The notes: a model not told the origin generated them from the sequence alone. A stretch of 21,202 nt of DNA from Clostridia bacterium (GCA_024699005.1 JAILQN010000336.1:1-21202); one strand, 5' to 3'. Shown: positions 8,613 through 16,421, counted from the first letter of the stretch. Numbers and translations are program-made.

Positions 8613-8645
8613 AGAAAAAACCCCGAAGCGTACGCCACGGGGTTA
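8613..8645 (-). terminator. Terminator of the rplU-prp-rpmA operon
   Basis: AACCCCG (8619-8625) pairs with CGGGGTT (8638-8644). On the minus strand the stem runs straight into six T (A at 8615-8620). It begins about 13 bases past the rpmA stop codon and separates the ribosomal operon from the downstream secreted lipase gene. Confidence 0.85.
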
Positions 8646-8657
8646 TTACGTTACGGA

Positions 8658-8936
8658 TCATTCGGCTGTGATCGATACCTGCTTGCGGTCCTTCCCAAGA
8701 CGGGAGAAGCTGACCTTGCCGGTCTTGAGAGCAAAAAGAGTATCGTCCTTGCCCTTGCCGACGTTTGCGCCGGGATGGATGTGGGTGCCGCGCTGGCGGA
8801 CCAGGATAGTGCCGGCGTTTACAAGCTGACCGTCGGCGCGTTTGACGCCGAGCCTTTTGGCTTTGGAGTCCCTGCCGTTGCGGGTGGAACCCATACCTTT
8901 TTTATGAGCGAAAAGCTGAAGATTTATCTTTAACAT
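8658..8936 (-). CDS. rpmA: Large ribosomal subunit protein bL27, with Prp-cleaved N-terminal extension
   Basis: This 92-residue L27 is full length for Bacillota. It opens with [20 protein letters not shown], matching the extension described in Bacillota in which a dedicated protease, Prp, removes the first nine residues (after LQLF) to expose the mature N-terminus that reaches the peptidyl-transferase centre. The body has the conserved [17 protein letters not shown] and [23 protein letters not shown] segments (the latter shown here only as family hallmarks). The prp gene itself is immediately upstream in the same operon. AGAGGA precedes the ATG, and a strong terminator follows the stop. Confidence 0.99.
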   Translation of the reverse strand: MLKINLQLFAHKKGMGSTRNGRDSKAKRLGVKRADGQLVNAGTILVRQRGTHIHPGANVGKGKDDTLFALKTGKVSFSRLGKDRKQVSITAE

Positions 8937-9012
8937 TTTTTATTCCTCTTTCTGTCGCCGCTTTGGATCGCTCAGCGGTAAACCGTTTCCGCTGAAGGAG
9001 GTTTTGGCGGCA

Positions 9013-9333
9013 TCAAAATTCCTCCAAAGTAATAAAATCGGGATATGTCTTTGCCAATTCATTAAGATGAAGCCTGAGTCCCGCGATGGCCGTAGAAGCG
9101 GCCTCTGCCCGCTCCCCCGTGCCGGTAACGTCAACTCTCATATAACCGTCGCGATCCTCACAGTCCGCTTCGCAGAAGATAACGTCCGTTATCGTGTTGA
9201 CGGTCATATAAGCGGCGGATGAGACCGATGCGCAGATCAGATTGCTGCCCTCGTCGGCGCTGCCGCCGGCGTGACCGGACACCGTATAGCCTGTATACAG
9301 CCCGCCCTTTGCGCGGAACCGCGCGATTATCAT
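9013..9333 (-). CDS. prp: Ribosomal-processing cysteine protease Prp
   Basis: This 106-residue protein of the YsxB/Prp family removes the N-terminal extension of ribosomal protein L27. The catalytic pair is visible: His21 in SGHAG and Cys34 in NLICASVS, with the 12-residue spacing and the following Ser-rich helix usual in the family. It lies between rplU and rpmA, the conserved Bacillota order. Its ATG overlaps the rplU stop as ATGA, so translation is likely coupled. Its target motif is present in the rpmA product encoded next, which makes the assignment secure despite the modest size of the family. Confidence 0.96.
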   Translation of the reverse strand: MIIARFRAKGGLYTGYTVSGHAGGSADEGSNLICASVSSAAYMTVNTITDVIFCEADCEDRDGYMRVDVTGTGERAEAASTAIAGLRLHLNELAKTYPDFITLEEF

Positions 9334-9638
9334 GCGTTTATAGCGGTTATCTCCAGCTTGGTGTAGGGCTGGCGATGACCTAACTTGCGCTTCTCGTTCT
9401 TCTTGGGTTTGTAGGTGGCGACTACGACCTTTTTGGCCTTGCCGGATTTAACGACTTTTGCCGCGACGGATGCGCCTTCAACATAGGGCGCGCCGGCAAT
9501 GAATTCGTCCCCGCCGATCGCCACGACCTTGTCGATAGTGATCTCGCTGCCGTCCTCGGCGCCGAGCTTCTCGACAAAGATAACGTCGCCGTTCTCGACT
9601 TTGTACTGTTTTCCGCCTGTTTCGATGATTGCGTACAT
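9330..9638 (-). CDS. rplU: Large ribosomal subunit protein bL21
   Basis: This 102-residue L21 has the family signature [19 protein letters not shown] at the N-terminus and the basic [20 protein letters not shown] plus RQPYTKLEI near the C-terminus, which contacts 23S rRNA. It is the first gene of rplU-prp-rpmA. GAGG lies a few bases before the ATG. A consensus promoter and a leader of about 145 bases lie upstream, consistent with autoregulation of the operon through its leader RNA. The stop codon overlaps the prp start. Confidence 0.99.
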   Translation of the reverse strand: MYAIIETGGKQYKVENGDVIFVEKLGAEDGSEITIDKVVAIGGDEFIAGAPYVEGASVAAKVVKSGKAKKVVVATYKPKKNEKRKLGHRQPYTKLEITAINA

Positions 9639-9784
9639 AATTGACCTCTTTTTTATAGACTCGCTGAGCGCGGGCGGTTTTTACCGTCGTCGCGGATAAC
9701 AACAGATCACCGTTGAAATCACCCTGCGTTATCGGAAAAACGCTTATTCCGGGCATACTGAACCCTTGCCTGCCTCAAGCGGCA
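9639..9784 (-). ncRNA. 5' leader of the rplU operon, candidate L21 leader element
   Basis: About 145 untranslated bases lie between the predicted start and the rplU ATG, much longer than a ribosome site needs. Several hairpins can be drawn on the minus strand: GCC/GGC near the 5' end, GCGTT/AACGC in the middle, and CGGT-AAAA-ACCG close to the ribosome site. Bacillota rplU operons are known to carry an autoregulatory L21 leader (Rfam L21_leader). Position and structure fit, but I could not align it to that model. Confidence 0.45.
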
Positions 9785-9790
9785 CCTGCT

Positions 9791-9819
9791 AATATAGCAG
9801 ATGCCGCACAGTATGTCAA
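9791..9819 (-). promoter_or_regulatory. Strong sigma-A promoter of rplU-prp-rpmA
   Basis: On the minus strand there is a perfect -35 TTGACA (9819-9814), a 17-base spacer, and -10 TATATT (9796-9791). This is the best promoter of the window by consensus and suits a highly expressed ribosomal operon. Confidence 0.85.
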
Positions 9820-9849
9820 GTATTTTTTTCAAAAGTCAGAGCCGAAAAC

Positions 9850-11031
9850 TCATCCTACAGATTCTCCGCCCGAAGAACCGGAATCGGCGCCGACGTGTTC
9901 CATGTAACCCATGTATACCCAGCCGCGCTGACCGTCGCTGAGCGTGATGCGCGCCCATTCGCCGTCGAACGTTGAAAGCTCATACTGCTCGCCGCGATAT
10001 GCCTTACCGATAATATTATCGTCATCGGATGTGTCGGGAGCCGAACGGACGTTGACTGCGGAAGTATCCACGACCTCGTAAGTACCGGCGGGGTAATCGT
10101 TATAATTATCGTAATCGCCGCTGTTGTCATCGGAGGGCTGAGCCTGACTTGATGCACCCGGAGTATAAGAGATATCGTCCATACTGACCCATCCGGTCGA
10201 GTTCTTATAGGTAGTCCTGGCGTAGCCGTTGCTTATTTCGGTCACGGTGATTATCGTATTGGCAGGAATGGTAGCCACGATCCTGGAACCGCCGTCATCC
10301 TGATACATGATGATATTCTTCTTATCGGTTGTGGAGACCGTATACTGCCCGAGAACCGCAGGTTCTCCGACTGCGGCGCCGGTGATAATCTCGCCGTTGA
10401 CGGTATCTGACGAAGTCATTTCCGCTCCGTCTTTTGACTTTGAAGGCAGCAGACCCATATGCTCGCATATCTGCCAGATCGCAACTCCGCACGCGCACAG
10501 AACGGCTATTATGACCACTGCTATCACGATCTTCCTGCCGGTATGACGGGTCTGCGGAGCGTAATCATACATATCATCCTGATCTATGGACATATCATCC
10601 GGGTAAACGGGAGCGCCGTACTGCCCCTGCCCCGCGTAATTATCGTTGAAGATCTCGCCGCCAGACGCAGGAGGACCGCCGGGAACGCCTGCATCCGCTC
10701 CGGAATGGAATTCAAATCTGCCGGCACGCGGTGCCTCGGCGGTATAATTCTGCTGAGGAGCATACGGAGCCTGAGGAGCCTGAGGAGCCTGAGGAGCCTG
10801 TGGAGCCTGAGGAGGCGCAGGAGCCGTAGGAGGCGTAAATACCTGAGTCCTGTCGGTATTCTCCTCCTGTACCTGATAAGCCTCGCGGCGGGCGTCAGCC
10901 ACCGGGGCCTGAGAATTAGCCTGCCTGGAGAGCAGATACAGCTGCCGCTCTTTGGATGAAAACACTTTGCCGCAGTTGGGGCAGGGCTTTGTCAAATCTG
11001 TAATGGATGCGCCGCAGTTGATACAGTTCAT
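9850..11031 (-). CDS. Membrane-anchored zinc-ribbon protein with two extracytoplasmic SH3 domains
   Basis: This 393-residue protein has a single membrane span. An N-terminal zinc ribbon (Cys3, Cys6, Cys17, Cys20) is followed by a cytoplasmic Pro/Gln/Ala-rich linker with five QAP/PQA repeats (about 74-92) and a transmembrane helix around 167-188 (KIVIAVVIIAVLCACG). Outside are two bacterial SH3 domains: 228-290, ending GWVSMDDI, and 316-381, containing VNVRSAPDTSDDDNIIGKA and GWVYMGYM. Bacterial SH3 domains usually bind peptidoglycan or peptides, so a link between the cytoplasm and the wall is a reasonable inference. GAAGGA precedes the ATG. The neighbour upstream is the degraded ComEC-like protein, 90 bp away, with ftsK before it, which hints at a cell-envelope context. 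No convincing terminator follows the stop. Confidence 0.9.
   Translation of the reverse strand: MNCINCGASITDLTKPCPNCGKVFSSKERQLYLLSRQANSQAPVADARREAYQVQEENTDRTQVFTPPTAPAPPQAPQAPQAPQAPQAPYAPQQNYTAEAPRAGRFEFHSGADAGVPGGPPASGGEIFNDNYAGQGQYGAPVYPDDMSIDQDDMYDYAPQTRHTGRKIVIAVVIIAVLCACGVAIWQICEHMGLLPSKSKDGAEMTSSDTVNGEIITGAAVGEPAVLGQYTVSTTDKKNIIMYQDDGGSRIVATIPANTIITVTEISNGYARTTYKNSTGWVSMDDISYTPGASSQAQPSDDNSGDYDNYNDYPAGTYEVVDTSAVNVRSAPDTSDDDNIIGKAYRGEQYELSTFDGEWARITLSDGQRGWVYMGYMEHVGADSGSSGGESVG
10766..10810. repeat. Five tandem copies of a 9-bp unit inside the zinc-ribbon/SH3 gene
   Basis: GGAGCCTGA is repeated five times in a row (the fourth copy ends in T). On the coding strand it encodes Gln-Ala-Pro. 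Slippage would add or remove whole QAP units without shifting the frame, changing the length of the cytoplasmic linker. Confidence 0.9.
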
Positions 11032-11121
11032 AATGTGCCGTCCTTCTTTGTTATGGTATAGATGTAGTATATTACGGTTTTCTTGATAAATACTTAAAGA
11101 TAAAAGATTCTTTGCAACTTT

Positions 11122-12090
11122 TCAACGATTTTCGCCGGTCAGTATTTCGCTGAATTCAGGGTAGATCCGTACTGTGATATCTCCGTAATAATCGGTCCTG
11201 TAGATCGCCGTATCCTGCTCCAGAAGTGCCATGATCACACTGTCCGAGGGATAATCCGTATCCGATCCGGCAGTGGATATGACCGCAACGGAAGGATGCA
11301 GCTGCTGTATAAAGCCTTCCGTATTGCCTGTAGATATCCCTCTGTTTCCGATCTTGAGTATATCCGCGGTGAGATCGCTGCCCATATCCGTAAGGTAGCT
11401 CTCCTCCTCCGCGGATGCGGCTGCAAGGAATATCGCGGAGCATTTGCCGTATTTCAGGCGTATCACCGTGGAGTTCACGGCGTCGCCGTCACCTTCGAGA
11501 ACCGGCGCAACGACATCGCATACCGCTTCGCCGAGTGAGAATTCGAACCCTGCGCGTGCATTCGTGATCTCTGCTCCGGTCGAACGAAGGTCATCAAGAA
11601 AACTGCGGTACAGATAACCGCCGTCCGAAGTCTTCGCGTAAGCCGGCAAAAGTACGTTATCGATGTAAAAGTTCGAAGCGATCGTACCAAGACCGCCGAT
11701 AGTATCGCTCTCCACGTGCGTCGCGATCAGATATTTTATGCGTTTATACCCAAGCGCCTGGATATAATTGATGATCTTCGGGGCATTCTCGCGTCTGCCG
11801 CCGTTTATAAGGCAGACCTCGCCGCCGGATATTATAAGCGTACTGTCGCCGCCGTCAAGATCGAAAAAAACGATCCCCACCGGCGCATCCGGCGAGATGA
11901 TCTTTGTTGTCTCAACTTCTATGCCGACGACGCTTATCGCCTCGTTGGTGTGCGGAAAGATCTCCCCCCCGAACCATGAAATGATCACGCCGACTATAAC
12001 GATAGCGATCACACCCAGACCGTAGATCATCAGGGTGTATTTGTTCTTTTTGGGATCGGGTTCGGTATTGATTTTGGGGGTTTCTTCCAT
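11122..12090 (-). CDS. Membrane-anchored ComEC/Rec2-like metallo-beta-lactamase-fold protein with a degraded active site
   Basis: This 322-residue protein has one N-terminal membrane helix (about 18-40). The rest follows the metallo-beta-lactamase domain of ComEC: FFDLDGGDSTLII (75-87) for the usual FLDVGQGDA, LINGG (94-98) for LIDTG, ATHVESDTIGGL (123-134) for SHxDxDHxGG, ILKIGNRGISTG (244-255) for LKVxHHGS, and ISTAGSDTDYPS (271-282) for the Asn/His-rich final loop. Almost every metal ligand is therefore replaced; only His125 and Asp129 remain. It is probably a non-catalytic, extracytoplasmic derivative, not a competence nuclease, and none of the ComEC membrane channel is present. The ribosome site is weak. 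It lies between ftsK (65 bp upstream) and the zinc-ribbon/SH3 gene (90 bp downstream). Confidence 0.85.
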   Translation of the reverse strand: MEETPKINTEPDPKKNKYTLMIYGLGVIAIVIVGVIISWFGGEIFPHTNEAISVVGIEVETTKIISPDAPVGIVFFDLDGGDSTLIISGGEVCLINGGRRENAPKIINYIQALGYKRIKYLIATHVESDTIGGLGTIASNFYIDNVLLPAYAKTSDGGYLYRSFLDDLRSTGAEITNARAGFEFSLGEAVCDVVAPVLEGDGDAVNSTVIRLKYGKCSAIFLAAASAEEESYLTDMGSDLTADILKIGNRGISTGNTEGFIQQLHPSVAVISTAGSDTDYPSDSVIMALLEQDTAIYRTDYYGDITVRIYPEFSEILTGENR

Positions 12091-12155
12091 TATTACAAAT
12101 GCTGAATACTGAAGAACAGATAACAGCTGTTTTTACCGGGGCAAAAATGTTATGA

Positions 12156-14978
12156 TCAATCGTCTTCCGCGCCGGTCTCCTGTTTCTCCGGGTCGCGTTT
12201 AAGAGCCTGCCGCTCATACCACTGCGAACGCGTCATAAGGACGTCGCGGGGCTTGGAGCCGTTGTGCGGCCCGACGACCCCGTTTTCTTCGAGCAGATCC
12301 ATGATCCTGCCCGCTTTTGCGAAACCGAGTCTCAGATGCCTCTGCAGCGAAGAGATCGAGGCCTTTTCGGGCGTATCGATAACGCAGAGAGCGGCGTCGT
12401 TCAGGATCTTCGCGTCGGCGGCGGAGAGCTCTCCCGATTCCCGGTCTTCCGGTGAGGCGGTCTTTTTGCTGCCGGCGCCGATACGCCCCGCCTCGGAATC
12501 GACTTCAGCCTGTACGCTGTCGTCATACTCCGCTTCCGTCTGGCTCTTTATGAACTCGATTATCCTCTCGACCTCGCTGTCGGTCAGGAAACAGCCCTGT
12601 ACGCGGGTGGGTTTGGACTGACCGACCGGAGCGAACAGCATATCGCCGTGTCCGAGCAGTTTCTCCGCTCCGCCGGCGTCGAGTATCGTGCGCGAGTCGA
12701 TCTGCGAAGAGACGGAAAGTGCGATCCTTGACGGGATATTAGCCTTGATAAGACCTGTTATTACGTCCACCGAAGGCCTCTGTGTCGCCACGACAAGATG
12801 CATGCCGGCGGCGCGCGCCATCTGCGCCAGCCTGGTGATGGAACCTTCGACCTCCGCAGGAGCCACGCTCATAAGGTCTGAAAGCTCGTCGATCACTATG
12901 ACGATACGGGGCATCGGCTCAAGCTCCGGCTGCCTTTTGCAGAGTCTGTCGTAAGCCTCGATGTCCCTGGCGCCGGTGTTGTTCAGGGTGCGGTAGCGTT
13001 TGAGCATCTCGGACACCGCCCAGGCAAGAGCGCCGGCGGCCTTTTTGGCATCGCTGACGACAGGAACAAGCAGATGCGGAGCGCCGTTGTATACCGAGAA
13101 CTCCACCTGCTTGGGGTCGATCAGAATAAGCTTGATCTCGTCCGGTTTCGCACGGTAGAGGATGCTCATTATCATGCTGTTCAGGCAGACCGATTTGCCC
13201 GAACCGGTCGTGCCGGCAACGAGCAGATGCGGCATTTTTGAAAGGTCGGCGCATATGACCGTGCCGGCGATGTCCTTGCCCAGCGCCACGGTCAGCAACC
13301 CCTTGGAATCGCGGAAAGAATCGCTGTCCAGCGCCTCGCGCATGGTAACGGTGACTCTGTCGCGGTTGGGTATCTCTATACCGATAGCCTCTTTATTCGG
13401 TATCGGGGCCTCTATCCTGACGCCTGCCGGAGCGGCGAGACGCAGGGCTATATCGTCGGCAAGATTTGTAAACTTGCTTATTTTGACGCCCGGGGCGGGT
13501 TTGACTTCGTACCGCGTGACGGAAGGTCCCGGCACTATCGCTGATACGGAAGCATCCACACCGAAGCTGTTGAGAGTCGATATCAGCTTGTCGCCGGTGG
13601 AGAACAGTTCTTCGCGGTTGGTCTTATGCGATTTGCGTACCGGCGGATTGAGAAGATCGAATCCCGGCAGCACATAGTTCGCGTATTTGTCCGCTTCGGA
13701 CTCTTCCTCGCCGATCTCGGCGCCGATCTCCTCCGCAGCGCCGGTTATCTCCGCATCGGTGAGCTTCTTCTTTTTCGGTTCCTCGCCTTCCGGAACCGCC
13801 TGCTCCGGTGAGGACGCGATACCGTCCGGTTCCGGCAGGATTATCGGGATCTCATCCTCGCGCGGCGCGTCCGTGGCAGCCCCGGTTTCCTCCTTGGCTT
13901 TTGCGGAGCCTGAAGGATCAAAGGCCGGCAGCTCGATCTCTCCGCGGTCGGCGGGCGGCACGGGAGCTTCGACAAACACTCCGTTTTTATCCGCTGTCCC
14001 CGGCTTTTTACCGCAGCCCGGCATTCCCCCTGCGGGAGGCTGTCCGCCTCCGTTTTTACCGCGGTCGCCGGCAGGCTGTTTCTGCCCGGTTTTCCGTTCC
14101 GTTCCGTTATTCGGCGCCGGTATACGGAACTCCACTCCGCGGCCGTCCGGAACGGGCTTTTTGTTTTCGGGTTTATTTGCGATCCTGGTCTGCCGCTGTT
14201 CCCTGCGTTTTTCGCGCTCGATGCGCTCCTTCTCGATCTGAGCCTTCTTTGCCGCGATCCGGGCGTCTCTGCGTACAGCCGCCCGTTCGGCGCGCTCATC
14301 TTTTGTATCCGCAAGATATTCGGCGATCATAGGCCCCGCGACCAGTGCGATATCGGCAAAAATCAGAATAAGCAGTATGATCACGCCCGGGGCCTTTCCC
14401 GCGTCCAGATGCCGGAAAGGATATCCGGCAAGAGCGCAGAAAAATCCGTAGACTCCTCCGTCGAATACGAGTTTTAAAGTATCGCCGAAGGCATGTCCGG
14501 CGGATAAGTCATAACCGGCGACAAAAACCAGGGCGCCGACGAGCAGAAGCAGAACAAAGCCTGCGCCGACGTTGACTGCCATTCTGCCGCGCATACGGTC
14601 GCCGATGATCAATATGCCGGCAACGACGAGCAGTACCGGAAAGATATACGCCGTCCAGCCGAAGAGCCCGAACATAACGTAACGGTTCACTCCCCAGAAG
14701 CTCCGCTGCCCCACTGCGTTAACCCCGCCCGGTATAAAAGCCACGGCGGCGATGAAGGCCGCGATAATAAACAGCGCTATCGCAGCGACGCTCCTGATCT
14801 GAGCGTTCTGCCTTGCCGCCTGTTCCGCAGTGAATTCTTTTACGCTGCCGGCGGATTTTGAAGGCGTTTTTTTTGCCGGATCCGTTTTTTTTGCCGAAGA
14901 ACTCCCGGCGGAGGACTTTCTGGCTCCCCCGCCCGATCCGGCTGTTTTTGAGGATGTTGTTTTCTTTCCCTGTGCCAT
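12156..14978 (-). CDS. ftsK: DNA translocase FtsK/SpoIIIE
   Basis: This 940-residue translocase moves chromosomal DNA through the closing septum. After a basic, Ser/Lys-rich start come about four membrane helices (roughly 41-64, 80-106, 112-135, 178-202). A long charged and Pro-rich linker follows (about 205-450, with many Lys/Arg then Glu/Asp). Then comes the RecA-like motor, with Walker A GTTGSGKS (589-596, Lys595) and Walker B IVIDELSDLM (Asp697-Glu698). The C-terminal gamma winged helix, which reads KOPS-type sequences, covers about 865-925 (KASISSLQRHLRLGF, AGRIMDLLEENGVVGP). The start at the first ATG is not backed by a clear Shine-Dalgarno sequence, which is odd for so important a gene. 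Upstream lies only a heptamer array separating it from prfB, so transcription may come from the prfB promoter. Confidence 0.97.
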   Translation of the reverse strand: MAQGKKTTSSKTAGSGGGARKSSAGSSSAKKTDPAKKTPSKSAGSVKEFTAEQAARQNAQIRSVAAIALFIIAAFIAAVAFIPGGVNAVGQRSFWGVNRYVMFGLFGWTAYIFPVLLVVAGILIIGDRMRGRMAVNVGAGFVLLLLVGALVFVAGYDLSAGHAFGDTLKLVFDGGVYGFFCALAGYPFRHLDAGKAPGVIILLILIFADIALVAGPMIAEYLADTKDERAERAAVRRDARIAAKKAQIEKERIEREKRREQRQTRIANKPENKKPVPDGRGVEFRIPAPNNGTERKTGQKQPAGDRGKNGGGQPPAGGMPGCGKKPGTADKNGVFVEAPVPPADRGEIELPAFDPSGSAKAKEETGAATDAPREDEIPIILPEPDGIASSPEQAVPEGEEPKKKKLTDAEITGAAEEIGAEIGEEESEADKYANYVLPGFDLLNPPVRKSHKTNREELFSTGDKLISTLNSFGVDASVSAIVPGPSVTRYEVKPAPGVKISKFTNLADDIALRLAAPAGVRIEAPIPNKEAIGIEIPNRDRVTVTMREALDSDSFRDSKGLLTVALGKDIAGTVICADLSKMPHLLVAGTTGSGKSVCLNSMIMSILYRAKPDEIKLILIDPKQVEFSVYNGAPHLLVPVVSDAKKAAGALAWAVSEMLKRYRTLNNTGARDIEAYDRLCKRQPELEPMPRIVIVIDELSDLMSVAPAEVEGSITRLAQMARAAGMHLVVATQRPSVDVITGLIKANIPSRIALSVSSQIDSRTILDAGGAEKLLGHGDMLFAPVGQSKPTRVQGCFLTDSEVERIIEFIKSQTEAEYDDSVQAEVDSEAGRIGAGSKKTASPEDRESGELSAADAKILNDAALCVIDTPEKASISSLQRHLRLGFAKAGRIMDLLEENGVVGPHNGSKPRDVLMTRSQWYERQALKRDPEKQETGAEDD

Positions 14979-15002
14979 TTCTGTATAGTGAGTTTGACCT
15001 AT

Positions 15003-15086
15003 GAACTTAGAACTTGGAACTTAGAGCTTGGAACTTAGAACTTTGAACTTTGAACTTTGAACTTTGAACTTTGAACTTGGAACTAA
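15003..15086. repeat. Heptamer array, GAACTTN family, filling the prfB-ftsK gap
   Basis: Twelve uninterrupted 7-bp units occupy 84 bases. On the plus strand they run GAACTTA, GAACTTG, GAACTTA, GAGCTTG, GAACTTA, five GAACTTT, GAACTTG and GAACTAA. Base 7 varies most; bases 1-6 are nearly fixed. The TAG stop of prfB (15083-15085) falls inside the last unit, and only 24 bases separate the array from the ftsK ATG. The array therefore makes up almost the whole spacer and would be transcribed if prfB and ftsK share a message. Confidence 0.95.
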
Positions 15087-16201
15087 CCATGAATCTGCTT
15101 ATTCGCCTCAGCGCGCAGATATGCGTTGATAAAGCCGTCCAGATCGCCGTCCATAACGGCGTCCACGTTGCCGTTCTCAAAGTTCGTACGGTGATCCTTG
15201 ACCAGCGTATAGGGCATGAACACGTAGGAACGTATCTGCGACCCCCAGGCGATCTCCTTCTGAACGCCCTTGATGTCCTCGATCTTGTCCAGATGCTCGC
15301 GCTCCTTGATCTCCAGCAGCTTGGATTTGAGCATCCTCATGGCGACGTCGCGGTTCTGGTACTGCGAGCGCTCCACCTGAGAAGCCACGACAATGCCCGT
15401 GGGGATATGGGTCAGACGCACGGCCGAGGAAGTCTTGTTGACCTTCTGACCGCCGGCGCCGGAAGCGCGGTAAACGTCCATTTTGATGTCTGCGGGATTG
15501 ATGTCTATCTGTATATCATCGGATATTTCCGGCATGACCTCCAGCGAGGCAAAGGACGTATGCCGCCTGCCGGATGCGTCGAAGGGCGAGATGCGCACGA
15601 GGCGGTGGATGCCGTTCTCGCTCTTAAGGTAGCCGTAAGCGTTCTCGCCGGATATAATGAGCACCGCGCTCTTTATGCCTGCCTCGTCCCCTTCCAGCTC
15701 GTCGGCAAGGGTGACGGTGAATCCGTGCCTCTCCGCCCAGCGGGAATACATTCGCACAAGCATCTGGTTCCAGTCCTGCGCCTCCGTACCGCCCGCACCG
15801 GCGTGGAACGTAAGGATCGCGTTCTGTTTGTCGTACTCCCCGGTGAGCAGCGTGGACAGCGTCATTCTGTCAAGATTGTCTTTTACGGCTGCGACCGCGC
15901 TCTGGCATTCCTCAAGCATGGATTCATCCTCGCTCTCGTCCGCGAGCTCGATAAGCGCGTCCGCGTCGTCCCATTCCGCAAGCAGCCCCTCATACTCCGC
16001 GACCCTTGACTTAAGATCGGCGGCGCGCTTCGTGAGCTTCTGGGATTTTTCCAGATCGTCCCAGAACCCCGGCTGCGCGGACTGCTGCTCCAGGGCATCT
16101 ATTTCCTTTTTCATCTGGGGCAGCCCCAGCGCCCCGGACAGATCTGTTATCGGCTGTTTCAAATCCCTGAGTTTCAGCCTTAATTCTTCAAATTGAAGCA
16201 T
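15083..16201 (-). CDS. prfB: Peptide chain release factor 2
   Basis: This 372-residue class I release factor reads UGA and UAA stop codons and triggers peptide release. The RF2-specific SPF anticodon tripeptide is at 205-207 (RISPFDASGRRH), which rules out RF1, and the catalytic GGQ is at 250-252 (GAGGQKVNKTSS). The N-terminal coiled domain includes QPGFWDD near residues 43-49. RF2 genes in many bacteria contain a programmed +1 frameshift at about codon 25; here the region (SGALGLPQ) is read straight through with no TGA. GAGGAG lies 7-8 bases before the ATG, and a consensus promoter is at 16244-16272. The TAG stop is itself a stop RF2 does not read, and it sits in a heptamer array. Confidence 0.98.
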   Translation of the reverse strand: MLQFEELRLKLRDLKQPITDLSGALGLPQMKKEIDALEQQSAQPGFWDDLEKSQKLTKRAADLKSRVAEYEGLLAEWDDADALIELADESEDESMLEECQSAVAAVKDNLDRMTLSTLLTGEYDKQNAILTFHAGAGGTEAQDWNQMLVRMYSRWAERHGFTVTLADELEGDEAGIKSAVLIISGENAYGYLKSENGIHRLVRISPFDASGRRHTSFASLEVMPEISDDIQIDINPADIKMDVYRASGAGGQKVNKTSSAVRLTHIPTGIVVASQVERSQYQNRDVAMRMLKSKLLEIKEREHLDKIEDIKGVQKEIAWGSQIRSYVFMPYTLVKDHRTNFENGNVDAVMDGDLDGFINAYLRAEANKQIHG

Positions 16202-16243
16202 ATATGTTCTCCTCGTTTATTTTAGCATAAAAAGAGATATTAT

Positions 16244-16272
16244 ATTGTATAATAAAAGAGGAGATTTGTCAA
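16244..16272 (-). promoter_or_regulatory. Sigma-A promoter of prfB
   Basis: The minus strand reads a perfect TTGACA (16272-16267), 17 bases, then TACAAT (16249-16244), with an overlapping TATAAT-like ATAATA just after. Transcription would begin near 16237, leaving a short AT-rich leader. The heptamer array at 16282-16330 is directly upstream of the -35 box and so is not part of this transcript. Confidence 0.8.
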
Positions 16273-16281
16273 GATGTTGTG

Positions 16282-16330
16282 TAAGTTCCAAGTTCCAAGT
16301 TCCAAGCTCTGAGCTCTAAATTCTAAGTTC
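16282..16330. repeat. Heptamer array, GAACTTN family, upstream of the prfB promoter
   Basis: Seven contiguous 7-bp units read on the plus strand TAAGTTC, CAAGTTC, CAAGTTC, CAAGCTC, TGAGCTC, TAAATTC and TAAGTTC. On the minus strand these are GAACTTA-like units, the opposite orientation to the arrays at 15003 and 21141. The array sits between the toxin-antitoxin terminator and the prfB -35 box. Confidence 0.92.
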
Positions 16331-16350
16331 TTCCAAGGTTATTCAATCAA

Positions 16351-16383
16351 TAAAAACCCACAAACCGACAAGGTCTGTGGATT
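16351..16383 (-). terminator. Terminator of the toxin-antitoxin operon
   Basis: On the minus strand CCACAGACC pairs with GGTTTGTGG (one G-U pair) across a 5-base loop and is followed by GTTTTTA. It begins about 40 bases past the toxin stop codon at 16422. Confidence 0.8.
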
Positions 16384-16421
16384 TTGCCTGCACCGGAATT
16401 TATCGCCCCGTTCAGTCTTTT

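Noticed and set aside
9478..9756. Small open frame overlapping the rplU start
   Set aside because: It runs through the leader and then out of frame into rplU, has no ribosome site and no family resemblance.
12122..12131. AACAGCTGTT palindrome downstream of ftsK as a terminator
   Set aside because: The stem is too short, without a loop, and the T-run lies on the wrong side for minus-strand transcription.
15003..15086. CRISPR array or CRISPR remnant
   Set aside because: Units are 7 bp and contiguous, with no spacers; no cas genes are nearby.
15071..16009. Open frame antisense to prfB (312 codons)
   Set aside because: It lies opposite a full-length RF2 with SPF and GGQ motifs; its start lies in the heptamer array and it shows no recognisable domain.
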